The notes beneath the pieces are model-generated. The model was not told the DNA's origin. It ran no database searches and was given only the letters and a program-made list of their open reading frames with translations. From the NCBI RefSeq assembly GCF_946998255.1, contig NZ_CAMPYN010000021.1:1-20097 (forward strand): a stretch of DNA of 20,097 nucleotides, written 5' to 3'. This DNA is from an uncultured Helcococcus sp. GTDB lineage: Bacteria > Bacillota > Clostridia > Tissierellales > Peptoniphilaceae. Made by a program: the position numbers and the translations under genes. Of the stretch, positions 6,994 to 14,441 are shown in pieces. How positions within the stretch are numbered: position 1 is the first letter of the stretch; each line of letters starts with the position of its first letter.

Positions 6994-9585
6994 ATGAAAC
7001 AAAAATTTGATATAGAAGGTATGACTTGTGCTAATTGTCAGTTGACAGTTGAAAATGCAGTAAAAAAATTAGGTGCAGAAAAGGTCAATGTATCTCTTTT
7101 GACTAACATGATGGAAGTTGAATCGGACTTAAAAGAAGAGGACATTATTAAGGCAGTCTCTGATGCTGGTTATAAGGCAGTATCTAAGAATGCTGAAAAC
7201 AAGAAAAATAAAGCTAAAAGTCCTAAAGAAATTTATGATAAACAAAAAAATGATATGAAAAAGAGATTGAAGGTTTCAATACCTTTTATGGTCTTACTCA
7301 TGTATGTTGCCATGGGAGATATGGTAAATCTTCCTACACCAAATGTTTTAAAAGGCTATGAAGGAGCTGGGTTATTTGCCTTTGTTCAATTGCTATTGAG
7401 TTTACCAATTCTTTATGTGAATAGAAGATATTTTCAAATAGGTTTGAAAGCTTTATATAAGAAACATCCAAATATGGATTCACTTGTGGCAATAGGGTCT
7501 GGTGCTGCATATGTTTATGGTATATATGCAATAATTATGATTAATTACGGTTTAGGTATAGGATCCAATGATATTGTAATGGAATATGTCCATGACTTGT
7601 ATTTTGAAGCTGGAGCAATGATATTAACCCTTATAACTTTAGGTAAGTATTTAGAAGTAAGGTCAAAATCAAAGACAAGTGATGCCATAAATAAACTTAT
7701 TGAGATACAGGAAGATACAGTAACTATAGTTGTAGATGGAGTTGAAAAGATTATAGATGTAGAAGACTTGAAAATAGGCGATATTGTAAAGATATTTCCA
7801 GGTGAAGTAATTGGTGTAGATGGTCTTTTAGTTAAAGGAGCATCATCAGTTGATACATCAGCTATAACTGGTGAATCAATGCCTGTGGAAGTAAATGAAG
7901 GTGATGAATTAATAGCAGGATCAGTAAATACAACTGGTACATTTTTAATGGAAGCAAAAAAAGTTGGTAATGATACTACAGTTTCCAAAATCATTGAATT
8001 GATGGAAGAAGCATCAGCTAGCAAGGCTCCTATATCACAAATGGCAGACAAGGTATCTTATATATTTGTACCTACAGTAATTTCGATATCAATTATTTCA
8101 TTTATAGTTTGGTTGCTTGTAGGAGCAAGTTTCACCTTTGCTTTTTCCATTGCTATAGGTGTTTTAGTTATTTCATGTCCATGTGCCTTAGGACTTGCAA
8201 CACCAGTTGCTATGATGGTAGCCAATGGTAAGGCTGCTGAAAATGGAATTTTAGTAAAAAATTCCGAGTCTTTAGAAATATTAAATAAGATTGATACCAT
8301 AGTGTTTGATAAAACTGGGACAATAACTCAAGGAGACCCAGCCTTAAAGGATATAGTTTTATTATCTGATAGTAATTTAGAAGAAACTTTACAAATAGCC
8401 AAGTCCTTAGAAGCTAACTCCCAACATCCTTTAGCCTTGGCTATATTAAAATATGCAGATGAAAAATCAATAACTAGCATAGAAAATGATAATTTTGATT
8501 CTATAACAGGCATGGGAGTTAAGGGAGAAATTAAAGGTCAAAAGTATTATATAGGTAATGATAAGTTACTAAAAGAATATGGTGATTTATCATATGAAGG
8601 TATAAATAAGGTGTTAAATATTGCTAGTGATTATTCTAAAGAAAACAAAACTACTGTATTCTTATTTACTGGAGGAGAAGTATTAGCTATACTCACAATA
8701 CTTGACCCAATAAAAACAAGTTCTGTTCAAGCTATAAAAGATATAGAAGCTATGGGAATAAAGACGGTGATGCTTACAGGAGATAACGAAGATACTGCTA
8801 AAGCTATTTCAGAAGAAGTAAATATAGATGAATATAAGGCAGGATTGTTGCCTCAAGACAAGGATGATATAATCCAAGACTTGCAAAAAGATAATAAACT
8901 AGTTGCTATGGTTGGAGATGGGATAAATGATGCTCCATCACTAATGAGGTCCGATGTAGGGATTGCTATCGGAGCTGGTACTGATGTAGCTATAGAATCA
9001 GCCGATCTTGTTCTTATAAAATCAAACCTACAGGATATAGTTTCAGCTATAAAATTATCTAAAAAAACAATTAGAAATATAAAGGAAAATCTTTTCTGGG
9101 CCTTTATTTATAATATTATTTCAATACCTTTAGCCATGGGAGTTTTTTATCCAAGTTTTGGTATAAAACTTAATCCAATGGTTGGAGCCTTTGCAATGAC
9201 GATGTCATCATTATTTGTTGTAGGCAACTCATTAAGATTGAATAATTTTAAGATAGATAATAAAATAAATAGAGATGAAGATATTGACAGAAGTGAAGTT
9301 AATATTGAAGAAATAAATATTAATAATACGGATAATTCACAGACTAAAGAAGAGGAAGGTAATAATATGAATAATGTATTGATAAAAATAGATGGTATGT
9401 CATGCCTACACTGTAAAAAGACAGTAGAAAATATTTTATTTGACTATGACGATAATGCTGAAGTTTCCTTGGAAGATAAGAGTGCTAGATTGAAAAAGAC
9501 AAAAGACTTTGACCAAGAAAAAATAGTGAAAGCAATAGAAGATGCTGGATATAAAGTATTGAGTGTAGAAGATGAAAGCAGATAA
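6994..9585 (+). CDS. copA: Copper-exporting P1B-type ATPase with N- and C-terminal metal-binding domains
   Basis: Membrane pump that expels Cu(I) from the cytoplasm at the cost of ATP. It is 863 residues, longer than usual for one N-terminal metal domain. In order: heavy-metal domain 1-65 with MTCANC (C12, C15); four membrane helices about 93-220; actuator domain with TGES (292-295); helices about 353-403 with the transport motif CPC (395-397); phosphorylation site DKTGT (D439); SQHPL (476-480) that binds ATP; TGDN (595-598); GDGINDAP (641-648); and two final helices with YN (706-707) and MTMSS (735-739), typical of Cu(I) pumps. An Asn/Glu-rich linker (750-790) leads to a second heavy-metal domain (792-863) with MSCLHC (C804, C807). 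AAGGAGGA precedes ATG 6994. The 3' end overlaps csoR by 14 bases. Confidence 0.96.
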   Translation: MKQKFDIEGMTCANCQLTVENAVKKLGAEKVNVSLLTNMMEVESDLKEEDIIKAVSDAGYKAVSKNAENKKNKAKSPKEIYDKQKNDMKKRLKVSIPFMVLLMYVAMGDMVNLPTPNVLKGYEGAGLFAFVQLLLSLPILYVNRRYFQIGLKALYKKHPNMDSLVAIGSGAAYVYGIYAIIMINYGLGIGSNDIVMEYVHDLYFEAGAMILTLITLGKYLEVRSKSKTSDAINKLIEIQEDTVTIVVDGVEKIIDVEDLKIGDIVKIFPGEVIGVDGLLVKGASSVDTSAITGESMPVEVNEGDELIAGSVNTTGTFLMEAKKVGNDTTVSKIIELMEEASASKAPISQMADKVSYIFVPTVISISIISFIVWLLVGASFTFAFSIAIGVLVISCPCALGLATPVAMMVANGKAAENGILVKNSESLEILNKIDTIVFDKTGTITQGDPALKDIVLLSDSNLEETLQIAKSLEANSQHPLALAILKYADEKSITSIENDNFDSITGMGVKGEIKGQKYYIGNDKLLKEYGDLSYEGINKVLNIASDYSKENKTTVFLFTGGEVLAILTILDPIKTSSVQAIKDIEAMGIKTVMLTGDNEDTAKAISEEVNIDEYKAGLLPQDKDDIIQDLQKDNKLVAMVGDGINDAPSLMRSDVGIAIGAGTDVAIESADLVLIKSNLQDIVSAIKLSKKTIRNIKENLFWAFIYNIISIPLAMGVFYPSFGIKLNPMVGAFAMTMSSLFVVGNSLRLNNFKIDNKINRDEDIDRSEVNIEEININNTDNSQTKEEEGNNMNNVLIKIDGMSCLHCKKTVENILFDYDDNAEVSLEDKSARLKKTKDFDQEKIVKAIEDAGYKVLSVEDESR
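9352..9585 (+). other. Internal ribosome binding site and start for a free CopZ-like chaperone within copA
   Basis: GAGGAAGG at 9352-9359 stands seven bases before an in-frame ATG (9367), CopA residue M792, exactly at the boundary of the C-terminal heavy-metal domain. Initiation here would yield a 72-residue soluble protein, MNNVLIKIDGMSCLHC and onward, with the size and fold of the copper chaperone CopZ. I infer that this is either a former separate copZ whose stop was lost, or a dual-product gene. Purine-rich codons (Glu-Glu-Gly) can imitate a binding site, so use is unproven. Confidence 0.45.
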
Positions 9586-9844
9586 TAAAAAAATTAAAAA
9601 TAGATTAAATAGGATCAGAGGACAAATTGATGGTATAAGCAAGATGGTTGATGATGATAAGTATTGCTTAGATATTTCTGCCCAATTGCTTGCCGTATCA
9701 TCAGCAATAAATTCTGTTAACCAGGAAATATTATCAGCACATTTAAAATCTTGTGTTGCTGATTCTTTGACTTCTAATAACAAAGAAGAGGTTAACAAGA
9801 AAATAGAAGAAATTGAAAAAATTATTAAAAGACTAAGTAAATAA
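9572..9844 (+). CDS. csoR: Copper-sensing transcriptional repressor
   Basis: All-helical DNA-binding repressor that falls off DNA when it binds Cu(I). It is 90 residues, normal for the family. The Cu(I) ligands are present with the exact spacing of characterised CsoR proteins: C32, H57 and C61. The basic N-terminus NRLNRIRGQIDGI (10-22) is the family signature for DNA contact. The start lies inside the last codons of copA, and no strong binding site is seen, so translation is probably coupled to copA. It should repress copA and itself through the palindrome at 6958-6974. A T8 run follows the stop at 9845, but no hairpin precedes it, so transcription may continue into trmL. Confidence 0.94.
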   Translation: MKADNKKIKNRLNRIRGQIDGISKMVDDDKYCLDISAQLLAVSSAINSVNQEILSAHLKSCVADSLTSNNKEEVNKKIEEIEKIIKRLSK

Positions 9845-9867
9845 TTTTTTTTCATAAAAGAGGGTAT

Positions 9868-10335
9868 ATGATTAATATAGTTTTATTTGAACCAGAAATA
9901 GCAGGAAATACTGCAAATATAGTTAGGTCATGTAACCTAACTAAGAGTAACCTACATTTGATAAGACCATTTGGCTTTATTTTTGATGAAAAACACATGG
10001 GAAGAGGTGGTTTAGATTATTGGGAAGGTACCAATATTATAATCCATGATTCTTTTGAAGATTTTATGGAAAGTGTAGAAGAAGGAGCGAATGTCTTCTT
10101 GTCTACAACCCATACTAATAAGTTTTATACAGATGTAGAATATAAGGATGGTGACTATATTTTATTTGGAAGTGAGTCTAAAGGAGTTTATGACTACATT
10201 CATGAAAGATTAGATGACCATGCTATAAAAATTCCTATCAGAGAAGATTCTGATAGGTCCTTAAATCTTGCTAATTCTGTAAACATAGTTTTATATGAAG
10301 CTATGAGACAATTGAACTTTAAGGGAATGAGGTAA
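9868..10335 (+). CDS. trmL: tRNA (cytidine/uridine-34 2'-O)-methyltransferase, SPOUT class
   Basis: Methylates the ribose of the wobble base in leucine tRNAs using S-adenosylmethionine. It is 155 residues, the usual compact SPOUT size without extra RNA-binding domains. Diagnostic stretches are PEIAGNTANIVRSC (9-22), GRGGLDYW (45-52), LFGSESKG (99-106) and SLNLANSVNIVLYEA (131-145), the last two forming the trefoil-knot cofactor site. AAGAGGG lies four bases before ATG 9868. The gene starts 23 bases after csoR and ends three bases before trxB, so it probably shares transcripts with both. A housekeeping role, not copper, is the likely function. Confidence 0.93.
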   Translation: MINIVLFEPEIAGNTANIVRSCNLTKSNLHLIRPFGFIFDEKHMGRGGLDYWEGTNIIIHDSFEDFMESVEEGANVFLSTTHTNKFYTDVEYKDGDYILFGSESKGVYDYIHERLDDHAIKIPIREDSDRSLNLANSVNIVLYEAMRQLNFKGMR

Positions 10336-10338
10336 AAT

Positions 10339-11265
10339 ATGCACGATGTAATTATTTTAGGAGCTGGTCCAGCAGGCTTAACAGCAGCCTTGTATGCTGC
10401 TAGGGCAGGCTTGGATACACTTATAATTGAAAAAGGGCAAGTAGGTGGACAAATATCTACAACCCTAGCTGTAGACAATTATCCTGGTTTACTTGATGCA
10501 CAAGGACCAGATATGTCTGAAGTTATGTTAGAACAAGCTGAAAGTTTCGGGGCAAAAAGAGTTGTAGATGAGATTGTATCAATAGAATTAGATGGAGATA
10601 CAAAAATATTGAAATCATCTAAAGAAACTTACAAGACAAAAGCTCTTATTTATGCGACTGGAGCCAATCCTAGAAAACTTCAAATTCCTGGTGAAGCAGA
10701 ATACACAGGTAAGGGTGTAGGATATTGCGCAACTTGTGATGGAGCCTTTTACCAAGGATCTGATATTTATGTTGTAGGTGGTGGAGATGCCGCTGTTGAA
10801 GAATCAATATTCTTATCCAAATTTGGTAAAAGAGTAATTATCTTGTATAGGGGAGAAAAGTTAAAAGCCGCCCAATCCATCCAAGATAAGGCGAAAACTA
10901 TTCCAAATATTGAAGTTAGATACAATGAAGAAGTAAAAGAAGTAATGGGTGAAATGTTTGCAACAAAATTAAGGGTTGTGAATAATAAGACTGGTGAAGA
11001 AAAAGTATATACAGCAGAAGAGGGTGATCCAGATATAGGTTTATTCATTTTTGCTGGTTATATACCAAATACTCAATTGGTAGATGGTTTGCTAGACTTA
11101 GAACATTCATATATAAAAGCTGGTGAAGATACTAAGACTAATGTTCCAGGAATCTTTGCGGCTGGAGACGTAAGAACTAAGAGTGTAAGACAAGTAGTAA
11201 CTGCAACCGCAGATGGTGCAGTAGCAGCCCTAGCAGCAGATAAATATATTCAAAGCTTATCTTAA
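10339..11265 (+). CDS. trxB: Thioredoxin reductase (low-molecular-weight flavoprotein)
   Basis: FAD enzyme that passes electrons to thioredoxin to keep protein thiols reduced. It is 308 residues, typical. FAD-binding GAGPAGLTAALYAA is at 8-21, the redox pair is C130/C133 in CATCDGAFY, the nucleotide-binding glycine loop VVGGGDAAVEE is at 145-155, and the FAD-ribose motif GIFAAGDVRTK lies near the C-terminus. The stretch that usually reads HRRxxxR and holds the 2'-phosphate of NADPH is here YRGEKLK (170-176), with one Arg kept. Electron-donor preference is therefore uncertain. Its TGAGGT ribosome binding site sits in the last codons of trmL. No thioredoxin gene is adjacent. Related ferredoxin- or ferredoxin-NADP-reductase-like flavoproteins are less likely because the CATC site is intact. 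Confidence 0.92.
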   Translation: MHDVIILGAGPAGLTAALYAARAGLDTLIIEKGQVGGQISTTLAVDNYPGLLDAQGPDMSEVMLEQAESFGAKRVVDEIVSIELDGDTKILKSSKETYKTKALIYATGANPRKLQIPGEAEYTGKGVGYCATCDGAFYQGSDIYVVGGGDAAVEESIFLSKFGKRVIILYRGEKLKAAQSIQDKAKTIPNIEVRYNEEVKEVMGEMFATKLRVVNNKTGEEKVYTAEEGDPDIGLFIFAGYIPNTQLVDGLLDLEHSYIKAGEDTKTNVPGIFAAGDVRTKSVRQVVTATADGAVAALAADKYIQSLS

Positions 11266-11359
11266 TATGGTTATATTAAAAATAGTTAACAATTAATAAA
11301 TATGACTTACGATTTCTTAACATGAAAAACTTATATTTTGTTAAATAAATATTAATCTA

Positions 11360-11388
11360 TTGATGAAAAAAAATGACTGATGTATACT
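11360..11388 (+). promoter_or_regulatory. Glycolytic operon promoter
   Basis: TTGATG (11360-11365), a 17-base spacer, then TATACT (11383-11388). The start point would fall near 11395, inside the first of the dyads listed next, giving a leader of about 55 bases before gap. Confidence 0.65.
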
Positions 11389-11422
11389 TATAGTGTATAA
11401 GTGATTAGAATCACAATATGTG
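11386..11422. promoter_or_regulatory. Tandem palindromes at the start of the gap transcript
   Basis: Three perfect dyads follow one another: ACTTATA-GTG-TATAAGT (11386-11402), GTGATT-AG-AATCAC (11401-11414) and CACA-ATA-TGTG (11412-11422). They run from the -10 box into the early leader. They may be operators for a repressor of glycolysis or, as RNA, small 5' hairpins that stabilise a highly expressed message. No regulator gene for them is in the window. Confidence 0.5.
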
Positions 11423-11450
11423 CCTAGTCACAGAAAAATTAGGAGGTAAA

Positions 11451-12449
11451 ATGAAAGTAGCAATAAGTGGTTTCGGTAGAATAGGAAGAGACGTTGCTAG
11501 AATCATATTAGAAGAAGGTAGAGAAAATGTTGACCTTGTAGCCATAAATGACACAGGAGTTAAAGGAACATCTGCTAGATTATTCAAATATGATTCATTA
11601 TACGGAAAATTTTCAAAATCTATAGAACTAACTGATAAGGGTGTAAAATTTGGAGACAAAGAAGTAGTATTTGTTTCAAATAGAAATCCTGAAGAACTTC
11701 CATGGAAGGAACTTGGAGTTGACTTAGTTATCGATTCAACAGGTGCATTCAACTCTCAAGAGGGTGGTGAAAAACACTTAAAAGCAGGTGCTAAAAAAGT
11801 AATTTTTACAGCTCCAGCAAGTGGAGTAGATAAAACTATTGTAATGGGAGTAAACCAAGATGAATATGATGCAGAAAAACACAATGTTATTTCTAATGCG
11901 TCATGTACAACAAATGCTTTAGCTCCATTAGTTAAAGTTTTATTAGAAGAATTTGGTCTAGAAAAAGGATTAATGACAACAATTCATGCCTATACAGGTG
12001 ACCAAAACATTCATGATAACAAGCATAAAGATCCTAGAAGAGCTAGGGCTGCAGCTTTATCACAAATTCCAACAACAACAGGAGCAGCAAAGGCTGTATC
12101 AGAAGTAATGCCAGAAGTTAAAGGTAAACTTACAGGACTTGCAGTTCGTGTTCCTACTCCAACAGTTTCTTTAGTTGACTTGACTGTTCAATTATCTAAA
12201 GAAGCATCAGTTGAAGAAATAAATGCTGCTTTCAAGAAGCATGCTGAAGGAGACCTAAAGGGTATCTTAGGTTATGCAGAAGATGAATTAGTTTCAATAG
12301 ACTATCAAGGTGATAATAGATCTTCTATTTTTGATCCTTACTTAACTTATGCTATAGGTGATCTTGTAAAGGTTATATCTTGGTATGATAACGAATGGGG
12401 TTATTCATCAAGGGTTGCTGATTTAGCAGAATATGTTGCATCAAAATAG
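11451..12449 (+). CDS. gap: Glyceraldehyde-3-phosphate dehydrogenase
   Basis: Oxidises and phosphorylates glyceraldehyde 3-phosphate to 1,3-bisphosphoglycerate with reduction of NAD(P). It is 332 residues, normal. I chose ATG 11451 because AGGAGG precedes it by five bases and the protein then begins MKVAISGFGRIGR, as GAPDHs do. A longer in-frame ATG at 11418 has no binding site and lies in the leader palindromes. The catalytic C152 is in SNASCTTNALAPL, H179 in TIHAYTGDQN, and the Rossmann glycines are at 7-12. The loop after the second strand reads INDTG (32-36), closer to plastid and cyanobacterial enzymes than to the INDL or INDP of most glycolytic ones. First gene of the five-gene glycolytic operon. 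Confidence 0.96.
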   Translation: MKVAISGFGRIGRDVARIILEEGRENVDLVAINDTGVKGTSARLFKYDSLYGKFSKSIELTDKGVKFGDKEVVFVSNRNPEELPWKELGVDLVIDSTGAFNSQEGGEKHLKAGAKKVIFTAPASGVDKTIVMGVNQDEYDAEKHNVISNASCTTNALAPLVKVLLEEFGLEKGLMTTIHAYTGDQNIHDNKHKDPRRARAAALSQIPTTTGAAKAVSEVMPEVKGKLTGLAVRVPTPTVSLVDLTVQLSKEASVEEINAAFKKHAEGDLKGILGYAEDELVSIDYQGDNRSSIFDPYLTYAIGDLVKVISWYDNEWGYSSRVADLAEYVASK

Positions 12450-12467
12450 TTTTTCATAGGAGGAATA

Positions 12468-13658
12468 ATGAAAAAAACATTAAAAGACTTAAATGTAGAA
12501 GGTAAAAAAGTTTTAGTTAGAGTTGATTTTAACGTACCTTTCTCAAAAGAAAATAAAAAAGAAATTACAGATGATTCAAGAATAGTTGCAGCTTTACCAA
12601 CTATCAAATACTTAGTTGAAAATAATGCTAAAGTTATTTTAATGAGTCACTTAGGTAGACCAAAGGGTGAAGCAAATCCTGATTTTTCTTTAGAACCAGT
12701 AGCTGAAAGACTAGCTGAACTATTAAATGGAGTAGAAGTTAAATTCTTAGACTCTGATGTAGTTGTTGATGACCATGTTAAAGAAGAAGTTGCTAAATTA
12801 GAAGAAGGTCAAGTAGCCTTATTACAAAATACTAGATATAGAAAAGAAGAAACAAAGAATGGTGAAGAATTTGCTAAAGAATTAGCATCACTTGCTGACC
12901 TATATGTAAATGATGCCTTTGGTACATCACACAGAGCTCACGCTTCAAACGTTGGTGTTTCAGCAATCTTACCTTCAGCTTTAGGTTTCTTAGTTCAAAA
13001 AGAAGTAGAAATCATGGGTGGAGCATTAGAAAATCCAGAAAGACCATTTGTTGCTATCTTAGGTGGTGCAAAGGTATCAGACAAAATTGGAGTTATTGAA
13101 AACTTGATTGAAAAAGTTGATAGAATTCTAATTGGTGGTGGTATGGCTTATACTTTCTTGAAAGCACAAGGCCATGAAATAGGTAAGTCATTATTAGAAG
13201 AAGATAAGATGGACTTAGCTTTAGATTTAGTTAAAAAAGCAGAAGAAAACAATGTTGAATTATTATTACCAATTGACTTTGTAGTAAGTCCTGATTTTGG
13301 TGAAAATGCTAAGGGTACTGTAGTAGAAGAAATACCTGCAGACCAAGAATCATTAGATATTGGACCAAAAACAATTGACCTATTTGTATCAAAAATTAAA
13401 GATGCTAAGACAGTAGTATGGAATGGACCAATGGGTGTATTTGAATTCCCAGAATTTGCTAAAGGAACAAACGCTATTGCTAAGGCATTAAAAGAATCAG
13501 ATGCAACTACAATAGTTGGTGGTGGAGACTCAGCTTTAGCTGTTGAAAAAGCTGGTTATAAAGATGATATAACACATGTTTCAACAGGTGGTGGTGCTTC
13601 ATTAGAATTATTAGAAGGTAAAGAATTACCTGGTATTGCAGCTGTAGAAGATAAATAA
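12468..13658 (+). CDS. pgk: Phosphoglycerate kinase
   Basis: Transfers the acyl phosphate of 1,3-bisphosphoglycerate to ADP, giving ATP and 3-phosphoglycerate. It is 396 residues, full length. The substrate-site signature VRVDFNVP is at 17-24, R38 follows in DDSRIV, and HLGRPKGE begins at 61. Further on are LLQNTRYRKEE, VNDAFGTSHRAHAS, the hinge and ATP-domain motifs WNGPMGVFEF and GGGDSALAVEK, and the terminal STGGGASLELLEGK. AGGAGG stands five bases before ATG 12468, 18 bases after gap. It is dense in preferred codons such as TTA, GAA and GGT, consistent with strong expression. Confidence 0.97.
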   Translation: MKKTLKDLNVEGKKVLVRVDFNVPFSKENKKEITDDSRIVAALPTIKYLVENNAKVILMSHLGRPKGEANPDFSLEPVAERLAELLNGVEVKFLDSDVVVDDHVKEEVAKLEEGQVALLQNTRYRKEETKNGEEFAKELASLADLYVNDAFGTSHRAHASNVGVSAILPSALGFLVQKEVEIMGGALENPERPFVAILGGAKVSDKIGVIENLIEKVDRILIGGGMAYTFLKAQGHEIGKSLLEEDKMDLALDLVKKAEENNVELLLPIDFVVSPDFGENAKGTVVEEIPADQESLDIGPKTIDLFVSKIKDAKTVVWNGPMGVFEFPEFAKGTNAIAKALKESDATTIVGGGDSALAVEKAGYKDDITHVSTGGGASLELLEGKELPGIAAVEDK

Positions 13659-13671
13659 TATAGGAGGAATG

Positions 13672-14421
13672 ATGAGAAAACCAATAATTGCTGGTAACTG
13701 GAAGATGAATAAATCATATTCAGAAGCTAAGGTATTATTAGACGAAATTAAAAATTTAGAATTGAATGATGACGTTGAGGCTGTTGTATGCCCACCTCAC
13801 ATAAATTTAGCTTTAGCTAAAGAACTATTAAAGGGCACAAATGTTAAAGTGGGAGCACAAAACTCACATGATAAGGATTCAGGGGCTTATACAGGGGAAG
13901 TATCTCCAGCATTTTTAGAAGACTTAGGTGTTGAATATGTAATATTGGGTCATTCAGAAAGAAGAGAATACTTTGGTGAATGTGATAAATTCATTAATTC
14001 AAAAGTAAAAGCAGTTTTAGGTCACAACTTATCACCTATTTTATGTGTTGGCGAAACTCTAGAAGAAAGAGAAGCTGATAAGGCAAAAGACAAGGTTAAA
14101 ACACAAATTGAGGCAGATCTTGAAGGAGTTGATGCTAAAGAATTTGATAAAGTTGTAATAGCATACGAACCAATTTGGGCTATAGGTACAGGTAAAACAG
14201 CTTCAGCAGATGATGCAGAAGAAATGTGTGCTTATATAAGAGAATTAATCAAAGAAAACTTTGGTGAAGAGGCAGCAGAAAAAGTAAGAATCCAATATGG
14301 TGGATCTGTAAAACCTGACAATGTATCAGAAATAATGTCAAAAGAAAATATCGATGGTGCCTTAGTAGGTGGAGCAAGCTTAGAAGCAGAATCATACCAA
14401 GCTTTAGTAAATTTTAAGTAA
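13672..14421 (+). CDS. tpiA: Triosephosphate isomerase
   Basis: Interconverts dihydroxyacetone phosphate and glyceraldehyde 3-phosphate. It is a TIM barrel of 249 residues. Two ATGs lie side by side at 13669 and 13672. The AGGAGG (13662-13667) is only one base from the first, so the second is the better start and gives the usual MRKPIIAGNWKMN. The active site is complete: N9 and K11, H94 in GHSERR, and E166 in AYEPIWAIGTG, with the flexible loop IGTGKTAS after it and the phosphate-binding YGGSVKP and GALVGGASL near the end. It starts 13 bases after pgk in the same operon. Confidence 0.97.
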   Translation: MRKPIIAGNWKMNKSYSEAKVLLDEIKNLELNDDVEAVVCPPHINLALAKELLKGTNVKVGAQNSHDKDSGAYTGEVSPAFLEDLGVEYVILGHSERREYFGECDKFINSKVKAVLGHNLSPILCVGETLEEREADKAKDKVKTQIEADLEGVDAKEFDKVVIAYEPIWAIGTGKTASADDAEEMCAYIRELIKENFGEEAAEKVRIQYGGSVKPDNVSEIMSKENIDGALVGGASLEAESYQALVNFK

Positions 14422-14441
14422 AAAGAGAACCGAGGAAAATG

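Noticed and set aside
7545..8051. 168-codon minus-strand open frame opposite copA
   Set aside because: It lies wholly inside the well-supported copA frame, has no ribosome binding site, and its Ser/Thr/Ile-rich composition is the typical antisense shadow of a coding region.
9845..9852. T8 run after csoR as a terminator
   Set aside because: No stem can be built in the preceding bases, which are almost all A, T and G without complementary blocks.
11331..11358. TTGTTAA followed by AT-rich bases upstream of gap, like a clostridial Rex (redox repressor) half-site
   Set aside because: Only one half matches TTGTTAA; the partner half fits about four of seven bases, which is common in this AT-rich leader.
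11418..11450. Upstream ATG giving GAPDH an 11-residue extension
   Set aside because: It has no ribosome binding site and lies in the palindromic leader, and the family N-terminus fits the ATG at 11451 after AGGAGG.
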